In this document: positions 24,122-31,661 of the stretch, piece by piece
How positions within the stretch are numbered: the first letter of the stretch is position 1
How the letters are laid out: every line of letters starts with the position of its first letter
DNA from: Janthinobacterium sp. PAMC25594
GTDB lineage: Bacteria; Pseudomonadota; Gammaproteobacteria; Burkholderiales; Burkholderiaceae_D
Reading direction: 5' to 3'
DNA: 64,000 bases
Assembly: GCF_019443505.1 (NCBI RefSeq)
Contig: NZ_CP080377.1
Span: 620,001-684,000 of the forward strand
Notes under the pieces: generated by a model
What the model saw: the letters and a program-made list of their open reading frames with translations, nothing else
Told to the model about the DNA's origin: nothing
The model's database searches: none
Made by a program: the position numbers and the translations under genes

Positions 24122-24155
24122 CATGTTGACACTATATGACCATAGTGTCAACATG
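24122..24155. promoter_or_regulatory. 34-bp TetR-type operator
   Basis: CATGTTGACACTAT (24122-24135) and its exact reverse complement (24142-24155) flank a 6-bp spacer. The dyad ends five bases before the TetR gene's ATG and lies about 55 nt before the divergent SnoaL-like gene. It should cover the regulator's own start region, a typical autorepression layout. Confidence 0.8.
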
Positions 24156-24160
24156 CCCAC

Positions 24161-24745
24161 ATGACAAGCGATCCCCCTAAAAGCCAGCAGATTCTCGATG
24201 CGGCGCTGGCCGTGTTTTGCCGTTACGGCTACCGCAAGACGTCCATGCTCGACATCGCGCAGGCGGCCGGCATGTCGCGCGCGGCGCTATATTTGCACTT
24301 CAAGAACAAGGAGGACGTGTTCCGTGCCGGCTCCGAACGGGCCCATGCCACCGTCATGGCGCACGTGGCGGCGGCGCTGGACGCACCTGGTCCCGTTTTT
24401 GCGCGCATCGAAACGGCGCTGCTGGCATTCCAGCAAGGCTTGATGGCGGAAATTTCAGCCAGCGCCCACGGACAGGAATTGTTCGACGCCAACATGACCC
24501 TGGCCGCCGACATCACCTTGAAGGCGCGGGCAACCTTGGTGGCGTGGCTGGCCGGCGCGCTGGAACAGGCCGAGGCGGCGGGCGATATCGCGCTGCGCCG
24601 GGTGGACGCGACTGCCGCGCACGTGGCCGGCTTGCTGGTGGCCACCATGGATGGCATCAAGCACACGCAAGGGGGAGGGGAGATGCTACGCCAGGGCATC
24701 GCGCTGCAGATGCGCGTGCTGGGCGCGGCGCTGCTGCGCATGTGA
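24161..24745 (+). CDS. TetR-family transcriptional regulator
   Basis: 194 residues. The DNA-binding helices are ILDAALAVFCRYGYRKTSMLDIAQAAGMSRAALYLHFKNKEDVFRA, the standard TetR signature, followed by an all-helical ligand domain with a Met/Ala-rich C-terminus. It is divergent from the SnoaL-like gene and has the perfect dyad at 24122-24155 at its start. Confidence 0.92.
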   Translation: MTSDPPKSQQILDAALAVFCRYGYRKTSMLDIAQAAGMSRAALYLHFKNKEDVFRAGSERAHATVMAHVAAALDAPGPVFARIETALLAFQQGLMAEISASAHGQELFDANMTLAADITLKARATLVAWLAGALEQAEAAGDIALRRVDATAAHVAGLLVATMDGIKHTQGGGEMLRQGIALQMRVLGAALLRM

Positions 24746-24781
24746 GCGGCCAAGCCCGCATGCGCAGTCGGGCCAAGGCTG

Positions 24782-26143
24782 TTACGGCAGGGTTTTCAGC
24801 ACGGTCTTCGTCGGCACGGAAAAAGTATAGTTGTCGTGGCGGTCCCAGTTGATCGACCACGTCATCACGCCACGGAAGTCCGGATACGCCTGCAGCGGCT
24901 TGATGGTGCCGCAGTTGAGCAGGCGCGTCAGGCAATTCAGGGCATTGCTGACGTCGGCATTCGTCGTGAAACCGGAGCCGGCCGAGCTGCGGCCGGACGG
25001 CACGCCGAAGCCCACCTGGTCCGGACGCAAGCCGGCAAAGGTGTTGCCGCCATAGTTAAAACCTTCGATCAGCATGCGCGCCGTGGCCACCAGCTGATCG
25101 GCCGAGCCCGCCTTGATGGCGCCCGTGGCGTACGGTGTATAGATGTCGCCATTGTTGTAGTACTGCGGGTGCAGCACCGTCAGCTCGCTGCGCAAGGCAT
25201 TGATGATGGGAATGTAGGCGCCCCAGATGCTGCCGTAGCTCGTGTATCCCCCCTCCACGTACACCCATTCCGGCGCCATCGACAAATAAAAGCTGCTGCC
25301 AACCTTGGTTTTCAGGTTTTTCACGGCGATCGGCAGATAGGTCTGGATGGCCGCGCCTTGCGCCACGCCATTTTCCAGGTCCAGGTCGATGCCGTCGAAG
25401 CCATATTTGGTGATGATGGCGTACAGGCTGTTCGTGAAATTTGTTGCTTCGGCCGTGTTGCCGACGGACACGGAACCATTTTGCCCGCCCAGCGACAGGA
25501 TGACTTTCTTGCCCTTGGCCCGCTTGGCGGCCACGTCGGCGATGAATTGCGCTTCCGTGCCCGCGCCCGGATCGATGGTCAGGCTGACATTGCCGCCACC
25601 CGCGTTGTCGCCGAACGAGACGACGATCACGTCCCAGTCGTCGCTGACCTGGCTGATCGGATACGTCGCGCCGCTGGGATTGGTGAAGTTGTGCCAGTAG
25701 CCGATCAGCGCGTGTTTGGCCAAGCCGGTGGGCGTAGGCGTCGGAGTGGGCGTAGGCGTCGGAGTGGGAGTCGGTGTAGGAGTCGGCGTTGGGGTTGGCG
25801 TAGGAGTCGGGGTAGGTGTTGGGGTCGGCGTTGGGGTAGGAGTCGGCGTGCCGCAGTCTCCCACCACCGTCCAGGGCTGGCCGCTGCCGGCGCCGCCACT
25901 GCTGGTCGCTGGATTATTGCCTTGCGTCCACCAGTTGGCCGTGTAATTGACGTTGTTATAGCTGGCCTTGCCGCCGCCGTTGTAGGCGGTGCCGCTGCTC
26001 CATGGCGTGTAGCAGGCCACCGCTGTGGTCACACCGGCCAGCAGCTGGCTTGCGCCGGCGCCCGATCCGTCGCCGCCGCCGCAGGCGGCCAAGGTCCCGC
26101 CGAAGAGGGTAATAATGAGGCTATTCATGACTGTCCGGTGCAT
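24782..26143 (-). CDS. Lipoprotein GH18 chitinase with chitin-binding module and Pro-Thr linker
   Basis: 453 residues. The signal ends in the lipobox LAAC (Cys21), so the enzyme is probably anchored to an outer membrane. Residues about 38-95 (ACYTPWSSGTAYNGGGKASYNN ... WTVVGDC) are a CBM5/12-type chitin-binding module. A (Pro-Thr)n linker of about 40 residues follows, then the GH18 barrel with DGIDLDLEN, catalytic acid Glu257, and the SLGG strand (ILSLGGQ). AAGGAG precedes the ATG. It hydrolyses chitin outside the cell. It converges with the TetR gene. Confidence 0.93.
   Translation of the reverse strand: MHRTVMNSLIITLFGGTLAACGGGDGSGAGASQLLAGVTTAVACYTPWSSGTAYNGGGKASYNNVNYTANWWTQGNNPATSSGGAGSGQPWTVVGDCGTPTPTPTPTPTPTPTPTPTPTPTPTPTPTPTPTPTPTPTPTGLAKHALIGYWHNFTNPSGATYPISQVSDDWDVIVVSFGDNAGGGNVSLTIDPGAGTEAQFIADVAAKRAKGKKVILSLGGQNGSVSVGNTAEATNFTNSLYAIITKYGFDGIDLDLENGVAQGAAIQTYLPIAVKNLKTKVGSSFYLSMAPEWVYVEGGYTSYGSIWGAYIPIINALRSELTVLHPQYYNNGDIYTPYATGAIKAGSADQLVATARMLIEGFNYGGNTFAGLRPDQVGFGVPSGRSSAGSGFTTNADVSNALNCLTRLLNCGTIKPLQAYPDFRGVMTWSINWDRHDNYTFSVPTKTVLKTLP
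25730..25851 (-). repeat. Imperfect hexamer repeat encoding the (Pro-Thr)n linker
   Basis: About 20 variants of a 6-base unit (GTAGGC, GTCGGA, GTGGGC and similar on the plus strand) lie in frame inside the chitinase gene, each coding for one Thr-Pro. The third codon bases vary, which lowers slippage, but changes in linker length would stay in frame. Confidence 0.85.
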
Positions 26144-26228
26144 CGCATCTCCTTGTGTGTTTTTATCATGGCCGGGCGGCTGGACACCGTCCGGTTTTTC
26201 AGAGTGCAAGCATTGCAGGTGGTAGTCA

Positions 26229-26334
26229 ACTGGTTTTATTCTTTGCGCAAGATCACAATACCAGTCGAAGTCTCGCACCAGAGGATGGGCGATGCGGGCC
26301 ATACCAGTGCCTGTTTTTCAGTGCGCTGGTATGG
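26229..26334. promoter_or_regulatory. Cluster of ACTGGTAT-type half sites upstream of the chitinase gene
   Basis: ACTGGT (26229-26234), ATACCAGTC (26258-26266) and a 9-bp inverted pair CCATACCAG (26299-26307) / CTGGTATGG (26326-26334) lie 85-190 nt before the chitinase start. They resemble half sites of GntR-type amino-sugar regulators (ACTGGT...ACCAGT), but spacing varies. The match to that family is inference. Confidence 0.35.
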
Positions 26335-26389
26335 TGGACGAAAGAGCGCCGGGAGCAGGGCGGGGAAGGGCGGAGGACTCTCGCGCCGC

Positions 26390-26753
26390 CTACGGCGCTG
26401 TTTCCTTGCGCAAATCGGCATACGGCACGCGCGACAGGTCCAGCAGCATCTGCATCAAGGCCACGGTTTCGCGCTGCATCAGCTGGTAGTTCAGCTGGCG
26501 TGCGCGGCGAAGAAAACAGGACTGCCGCCTCGGACCTGCCCGTTGGACGCAAATAGCCGTTGCTATCGGGTAGCACTTCCAGCGCACCCTGGTTCCCGAT
26601 GGCGATCATCGCGGCGATGTTACGCGTGTGCCTCTGCCGCACGGTGGCAGCCATGATCACGCCCGCCGCACTGACCGCCTGGAGGTTGCCCAGCAGGGTG
26701 ACGAACGGTGCCAGCATTTGGAACGAACGCGCATACGGCGCGTCCGGCCACAT
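26390..26753 (-). pseudogene. Frameshifted remnant of an unknown gene
   Basis: Two frames with native high-GC codon use adjoin. The 5' part reads MWPDAPYARSFQMLAPFV... to EVLPDSNGYLRP; the 3' part, in another frame, reads RARQLNYQLMQRETVALM ... ADLRKETAP and ends at a TAG. The switch is near 26480-26510. Together they would make about 120 residues, helical, phasin-like in composition only. The upstream edge coincides with the low-GC island that begins at the next gene, so the gene may also have lost its start. Confidence 0.35.
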
Positions 26754-26800
26754 GGCGTGTTCCGGATCGAGGCAGGCAGGGCGCGCAGGCCAAGGTTCAG

Positions 26801-28720
26801 CTATCGTAGCGTGTCGCAAAGCCGGTCTTCAACCATCCGCTCCCAAAGCGGGGAAAGTGTTTCAATCGACAAGACAAGTTCAGACTGCGGTAGTTCGTTG
26901 GCATCACGTAATAGTGCGATCAGGGAGCGCAGACTCATGTCCAACCAGACTGGATTACGAAGTGTGGAGGGAGCACGTTCTGTCAGCTTCTCAAGTTCAG
27001 CCTGCAAAGATCCATCGCCAAGCTGAAGATTTCCTCGAATATAGCGCTCATCTGGCTTGCGTATCATTGTGACTAGCCGCGCCAGTAACTTAAGCACGCA
27101 CAAGACCGATTCGCCGGAAATGTCGGGAACACGCCTATAGACATGAAAATATGACTGTAGATCCTCAGCATATCCTGCCAGCGTGGACAACTTTGGACTG
27201 CTGGATGATATCGCACGCGTAGGTATCGCCTGCAGTGAGTAGATATGCGAGGACAGGTCGATATCAATACGTGGTACCGATATAAATTTCGCGAAAAATC
27301 CGGATTGGCTATTCTGCCGCTGAGTCTCCTTTTGAATAATCCATTCCCTAACGGCAGGAAGCAGGCTGCAGAAAACCCAATCATAGGTAAACTCGGCGTC
27401 CCAGGCTAAGCGCGGATGCATTGCAAGAGGCTCGTCCGAGATTGAGGTAAGAGGTGACCAGCCAATGATAATACTGTCCTCGTGAGGGAGCGTAAAGCCA
27501 GCATCCTGATATGCCCGCATAATCAGATGATAGCCGCGCTCAAGCTCGTCTGTCCTATGCTCAACATATACTTTCAAAATGCCTGGCGCCCTGTCAAAGA
27601 TGTGCCAAACTGATTCACCTTGACGGCAATCGTGCTCTTGCGCGAACGAGAGAAACGCACGCCATAATTGGCGGCTGATTTTAGCGAGGCCGAAAGTCTT
27701 CTGCTGGGTATCTTGAATTGGATTAAAACGGAGAAATCGCCATTTCGATTCGAGAGATTTGGCGGCTGAAATATAAGCAATCCACGCCCGCTTAAATACC
27801 CAATGAAGATGACACAACTCGTCGTTGTCGAGCATAAGCCGTATGTCGGGCGCACAGAAGATGTATCGTTGTTTCTGTCCCGACGCCAGAGTCACATATG
27901 GAGCCTTCGACAAATCGTCGGCATGGGCAATCCATTGTAGCCATTCGAGCAAGGTCGTGCTTGGAACAGTGAATGTGATTCCACTCAAGTCAGAGCGGGC
28001 AAACGATAAGGTGGCTGCAAGTCTCGCCGCGCGCTCATCCGGAACAAATGCATCCAGCCTGACTGTTTCGTTCTCGAGTACGACACTATTGTCGTACTGT
28101 GCTTCAAATTCGCGCCGGTATCGAGCCGGATATTTGTCCGGTATGCGAGCACGGGAACAGAAGCCTGACGCAATCTTTTCACCAAAAAAAATTTCCACCA
28201 GACTGGCTTGTTCTCGAAGCAACTCGTTTAGCTTATCAAGTCCCCAAAGTTCCGCATTTATCTCATGCTGGTCGAGCAGTAGCGCTTGCTCAGCCCATTC
28301 TTCGACAAGTTTGGCATCCTCATTTACGGCAAAAGGAATGCACAGAATGTAGTGATCCGAGTCTGACGCTTTCTTATTGGCTAAAAATTGCTTCACCCAA
28401 GTGTGTAATTGTCCCCGTTTTACCTCTCGAACATTCTTGCACTGCATAACGGTCTGTTTTACTGAACCTGGCTTCAGAGCGACGATGTCGATTCCGTACT
28501 GAGCTTGGCCGCTGCGGCCGTAGCCAAAAACCTGGAGAAATCGGCTGCTGAAGAGTACTTCCAGCAACCGCGCGCTCAACTTTTCAAAGCTCTGCCAGGA
28601 TACTTGCTCGAATGGAAGTGATTTCAGTCGAGGATCATAGGCATAATAATCGCTTGTCTCTGGTGGTTCGAATAGCTTGTTGGGATCCAGTTCCTGCCTG
28701 TCTTCGGGGGTGTCATTCAT
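26801..28720 (-). CDS. PD-(D/E)xK nuclease-like protein with large unknown C-terminal part
   Basis: About 639 residues from the ATG at 28720, which has GGAG before it. Residues about 34-150 fit the Mrr-like restriction-endonuclease fold: LPFEQVSWQSFEKLSARLL, then GQAQYGIDIVA (Asp78) and QTVMQCKNVRE (Gln93-x-Lys95), followed by WGLDKLNELLREQASLVEIFFGE, as at the N-terminus of several anti-phage NTPases. No Walker A or other NTPase motif appears in the remaining 480 residues, which match nothing I know. GC content is clearly lower than the flanks. It is probably an orphan defence protein; no partner gene is adjacent. Confidence 0.7.
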   Translation of the reverse strand: MNDTPEDRQELDPNKLFEPPETSDYYAYDPRLKSLPFEQVSWQSFEKLSARLLEVLFSSRFLQVFGYGRSGQAQYGIDIVALKPGSVKQTVMQCKNVREVKRGQLHTWVKQFLANKKASDSDHYILCIPFAVNEDAKLVEEWAEQALLLDQHEINAELWGLDKLNELLREQASLVEIFFGEKIASGFCSRARIPDKYPARYRREFEAQYDNSVVLENETVRLDAFVPDERAARLAATLSFARSDLSGITFTVPSTTLLEWLQWIAHADDLSKAPYVTLASGQKQRYIFCAPDIRLMLDNDELCHLHWVFKRAWIAYISAAKSLESKWRFLRFNPIQDTQQKTFGLAKISRQLWRAFLSFAQEHDCRQGESVWHIFDRAPGILKVYVEHRTDELERGYHLIMRAYQDAGFTLPHEDSIIIGWSPLTSISDEPLAMHPRLAWDAEFTYDWVFCSLLPAVREWIIQKETQRQNSQSGFFAKFISVPRIDIDLSSHIYSLQAIPTRAISSSSPKLSTLAGYAEDLQSYFHVYRRVPDISGESVLCVLKLLARLVTMIRKPDERYIRGNLQLGDGSLQAELEKLTERAPSTLRNPVWLDMSLRSLIALLRDANELPQSELVLSIETLSPLWERMVEDRLCDTLR

Positions 28721-29043
28721 TGCCGTCTCCATGGGTAAATGGCGATACGATTTGGTTTGATTACGGATGAAAAATAGACCATGACAAAGTGGAGAGGTTT
28801 CTTTCAGTTGCTGATTCGTACCCATATAATGCGCCAAGTACGGGCGCCATCATCTTGCCGACGCCCGGTGAGGGAAGCAAGAGCGCTGGCGCAGATGGCC
28901 GACGATGCGCTGCAGGCGGCATATTCGAGCTGAGCCAGTCGCGCACAGTGTACCCATCCAGGCCAAGGGGATGTCCATAGTGTGATAGTGAAAGTTAAGG
29001 ATGAACGAAGGTAAATCGCATTTGCGATTGGGTAGTTGGCAAA
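28721..29043. other. Gene-free stretch before the dif site
   Basis: No convincing gene. It includes the leader of the nuclease-like gene. Around 28875-28930 a short plus-strand run reads like the tail of a coding sequence (EARALAQMADDALQAAYSS, then stop) but has no start, so it may be a gene fragment left from an earlier rearrangement. Confidence 0.4.
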
Positions 29044-29069
29044 ATGGGGGGTTTCTCAAATCCCCCCAT
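29044..29069. terminator. G6/C6 hairpin beside dif
   Basis: ATGGGGGG (29044-29051) pairs with CCCCCCAT (29062-29069) across a 10-nt loop, ending one base before the dif-like site. It may insulate the recombination site from transcription. Confidence 0.5.
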
Positions 29070-29070
29070 A

Positions 29071-29098
29071 ACTTCGCATAATTTATATTATGTCAAAT
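29071..29098. other. dif-like XerC/XerD recombination site
   Basis: The 28 bp consist of a left arm ACTTCGCATAA, central TTTATA, and right arm TTATGTCAAAT. Compared with the proteobacterial dif (E. coli arms TGCGCATAA and TTATGTTAAAT around TGTATA), the CGCATAA core of the XerC arm is intact, the centre differs at one base and the XerD arm at one. Such a site is either the chromosomal dif, used to resolve dimers at the terminus, or a copy carried by a phage that integrates through XerCD. Only one copy was found in the window. Confidence 0.8.
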
Positions 29099-29256
29099 AC
29101 CAGATCGAGGCGGCGACACTTTTAGTACCCCATCCCACCGCTACCGCGCCTATGACTCTTTGACTGTAAGCTGCTATCTCGCCTGCCTTGTAGCGCTAAC
29201 GGTTCGAGATATGTTGCCGGCCAATGTTGCACAACAGAGTGCCGTAAATAGACTAA

Positions 29257-30485
29257 GAGGGTGTAGACAAAATCAACAAGGAAGTTGTGGCATGCTATCT
29301 CGATGTGGAGGGAGCATGCCATGGCAACCAGACATTTACTCGGCAGCACTGCGCCGTCAAGCAGTGCCGGTGGCAGACCACCAGCGTTGAAGCCTGAGCA
29401 TATCGCAGTTTTGCACGAGATCGTACAGGAGCGCGCCCAGGCCAGCTTGCAGGAAATTGCCGACGAGCTGCATCACCGCTGCGCTTTGCGCGTATGTGCA
29501 GCAACGATTCGTCGTGCCCTACGCGCGTTAGGCGTCGTACGGCTCAAGCCACTGCGCCGTAAGGTCACGGAGCGAGCCGAGGGCGCCAAACGGTATGGCT
29601 ATACGGCAGCTCACCGGCGCGAGGCCATCTCGCCATACAGCACGAACCTGACAGATGCCGAATGGGAGCTGGTTGCTGATTTGTTCGAGCGTATGCCGGG
29701 ACAACGAGGCACGCCCGTGCATTACAGCCGCCGCGATCTCGTCAATGCGTGCTCTTACGTGCTGCGTACAGGCTGCGCATGGCGGCTGCTACCCGAGACG
29801 TTTCCCCCCTGGCAGGCGGTCTACAAGGCGTTTTCGCGCTGGGTCGGCGCAGGTGTATTCGAACAGATGCAAGACCGGCTGCGCGAACAATGGCGGGTAC
29901 GCATGGGACGCGCAAGTACGCCAAGCGCGGCAATCATTGATGCACAGTCCACCCGTATCTCGCCGCAAGGTGGCGAAAGCGGATTTGATGCAGGCAAGAA
30001 GGTCAAAGGGCGCAAGCGTCATCTCGTGGTCGATACCATGGGGCTGCTCATCGCAGTGTCGGTCACCGCCGCGAGCGTGCAAGATCGGGATGCCACACCA
30101 GCGGTGGTGACGCAAGCGTGCAGCAAGAGCCCTCGCCTCGAGAAGCTCTATACCGACGGTGCCTATGGCGGAAAATGTGCGCATGCCATCGAGCAGGCAC
30201 ACGGTATTCGCGTTGAAGTAGTTCGTCATCCAGCCAATGGCACCACCGGAACGCTACACGATCCCAAGATCGCTCCTGTGCATGATGCGGCTACAAATGC
30301 CGGATTCATGGTCCTTCCCATGCGCTGGGTCGTCGAAAGGACCCATGCGTGGACTGAACGCTGGCGCCGCACGGTAATGCATCACGACCGCAAACTCGAT
30401 GTCTCGGCAGCTTGGGTTTGGTTGGCTGAAGCGCGTATGCTACTCAACAGACTCGCTTATAAGGGTTAATTTTGTCTACACCCTC
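29257..30485 (+). mobile_element. IS5-family insertion sequence, intact
   Basis: 1229 bp. The ends are inverted repeats GAGGGTGTAGACAAAAT (left) and its reverse complement at the right (17 bp identical, then a few further matches). TAA flanks both sides (29254-29256 and 30486-30488), a 3-bp target duplication as in the IS1031-like group. One transposase gene fills it. The right duplication lies two bases from the next IS, so this copy landed at or in the edge of that element. Confidence 0.88.
29321..30469 (+). CDS. IS5-family transposase with N-terminal helix-turn-helix
   Basis: 382 residues from the ATG with GGAGGGAG before it. The first 110 residues form a helix-turn-helix region (LQEIADELHHRCALRVCAATIRRAL); the rest is the IS5 DDE domain: LTDAEWELVADLF, the first Asp in AIIDAQSTR, TDGAYGG with the second Asp, and RWVVERTHAWTERWRR with the Glu. 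The fusion of an extra DNA-binding part gives a longer protein than the 280-residue neighbour. It appears intact. Confidence 0.9.
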   Translation: MATRHLLGSTAPSSSAGGRPPALKPEHIAVLHEIVQERAQASLQEIADELHHRCALRVCAATIRRALRALGVVRLKPLRRKVTERAEGAKRYGYTAAHRREAISPYSTNLTDAEWELVADLFERMPGQRGTPVHYSRRDLVNACSYVLRTGCAWRLLPETFPPWQAVYKAFSRWVGAGVFEQMQDRLREQWRVRMGRASTPSAAIIDAQSTRISPQGGESGFDAGKKVKGRKRHLVVDTMGLLIAVSVTAASVQDRDATPAVVTQACSKSPRLEKLYTDGAYGGKCAHAIEQAHGIRVEVVRHPANGTTGTLHDPKIAPVHDAATNAGFMVLPMRWVVERTHAWTERWRRTVMHHDRKLDVSAAWVWLAEARMLLNRLAYKG

Positions 30486-30490
30486 TAAGA

Positions 30491-31398
30491 GACGGTTTAA
30501 TAACTTAGCGGAAATTTAGTCGATGCAGCAGCAACGATCCCATGGCCAGATAGATCATGTTTTCTGACACGTCAATACGCTGTTCGTAGTCACGCACCAG
30601 ACGCCGGTAACGCATCAGCCATGCGAACGTTCGCTCGACCACCCAGCGCCTTGGCTGAACAGCGAAACCTTGCTGCCCCTGCAGACGGCGCACGACTTCC
30701 ACAGTAAAGTCGAGAAACGCGGCCTTGTCCATCAACTGTCTGCGGTCGTATGCCGCATACCCAAACAGATGCTTCACCCACGGCCAGCGTTTGATCAATC
30801 CATCGAGCACCATCTGCGCGCCAGTGGAGTCGGCAATGTCGGCTGGCGTCAGGTTTATCGCCAGCAAGCGACCATCCGTGTCGACCGCAATGTGGCGTTT
30901 GCGCCCGCTGAGTTTCTTGTTGGCGTCATAACCTCGCGTTCGCGCGCCGGGTGCTTTCACGCTCTGGCTATCGACAACACCGGCACTCGGCAGCACCTCC
31001 CGCTCATTGCACAAGCGATCCAGCATCAGCGCCAAGTCATGAATGGTACGAAACAGCATGCGCCGCATCAGCCGCCGAAACCAGTAATAGACCGTCTGAT
31101 ACGGCGGGAAATCATTGGGCAGCATGCGCCACTCGCATCCGGACCGCACCATGTAACGCAGCGCATTGATCACTGCACGCAAGTCCGTCTTGCGAGGTCT
31201 TCCCGTCTTCGCTTGCCTTGGCAGCAGCGGCGCGATCAGGCGCCACTCTTCATCTTTCACATCTGTGGGATAGCCACGTTTGAGTGCCGTCCTCACCTGC
31301 TGATGCCGGTTTCGATTCTCTTGCGTCCACATCATCAATCGCTCCAAAACATCAAAGATGCTTTGACCCGAAAGTTGCTATGAAGTTTTTAAACCGTC
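30491..31398 (-). mobile_element. IS5-family insertion sequence, second element
   Basis: 908 bp with 16-bp ends GACGGTTTAATAACTT (left) and GACGGTTTAAAAACTT (right, reversed), one mismatch. The similarity continues outwards as TAAGA/TAAGT, so the true ends may be 30486 and 31403. No target duplication is visible. It cut into the 3' end of a small gene at its right side. Confidence 0.82.
30505..31335 (-). CDS. IS5-family transposase
   Basis: 276 residues from the ATG pair at 31335 with GGAG before it. YPTDVKDEEWRLIAPLLP begins the conserved part; the DDE residues are in VVDSQSVK, GYAAYDRR and WVVERTFAWLMRYRRL. Single frame and apparently functional. It has no close similarity to the neighbouring transposase beyond the family motifs. 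Confidence 0.9.
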   Translation of the reverse strand: MMWTQENRNRHQQVRTALKRGYPTDVKDEEWRLIAPLLPRQAKTGRPRKTDLRAVINALRYMVRSGCEWRMLPNDFPPYQTVYYWFRRLMRRMLFRTIHDLALMLDRLCNEREVLPSAGVVDSQSVKAPGARTRGYDANKKLSGRKRHIAVDTDGRLLAINLTPADIADSTGAQMVLDGLIKRWPWVKHLFGYAAYDRRQLMDKAAFLDFTVEVVRRLQGQQGFAVQPRRWVVERTFAWLMRYRRLVRDYEQRIDVSENMIYLAMGSLLLHRLNFR

Positions 31399-31621
31399 AC
31401 TTAAAGCACCGCTCACATACACGTTGTCGCAAGCAGTAGCGAGCCTGTTGTACAGCCCATTTTGGAACTCCAAGCATATACATAAAGTCGCCTAAAACGC
31501 TGGTTCGGTTGACCGCCCGCCAGTTGGTCCGCCTGGAGTTGCGTATGATCCAGTACTGATTGCGGAATTCATCCTCAATTTGCTCAAGTATCCGCAGTGA
31601 ATTAGCATCAAAATTTGCCAT
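31397..31621 (-). CDS. Small phage-like protein cut by an IS
   Basis: 74 residues from the ATG at 31621, which has a strong GGAGGAGGG site. The sequence (MANFDANSLRILEQIEDEFR ... MLGVPKWAVQQARYCLRQRV) is helical and matches no family I know. Its stop TGA uses two bases of the IS end, so the original C-terminus is probably lost. It lies 40 nt downstream of the replication-gene relic and was probably its operon partner. Confidence 0.55.
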   Translation of the reverse strand: MANFDANSLRILEQIEDEFRNQYWIIRNSRRTNWRAVNRTSVLGDFMYMLGVPKWAVQQARYCLRQRVCERCFK

Positions 31622-31661
31622 ATCACGTCCCTCCTCCCTGTCAATCAAGGTGGAGTAACTG

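Noticed and set aside
25730..25851. Tandem repeat that could be taken for a CRISPR array
   Set aside because: Units are six bases with no spacers, and they code in frame for Thr-Pro between two chitinase domains.
28789..28980. Short open frame upstream of the dif site
   Set aside because: 63 residues, no ribosome-binding site, no recognisable domain; kept only as possible gene debris.
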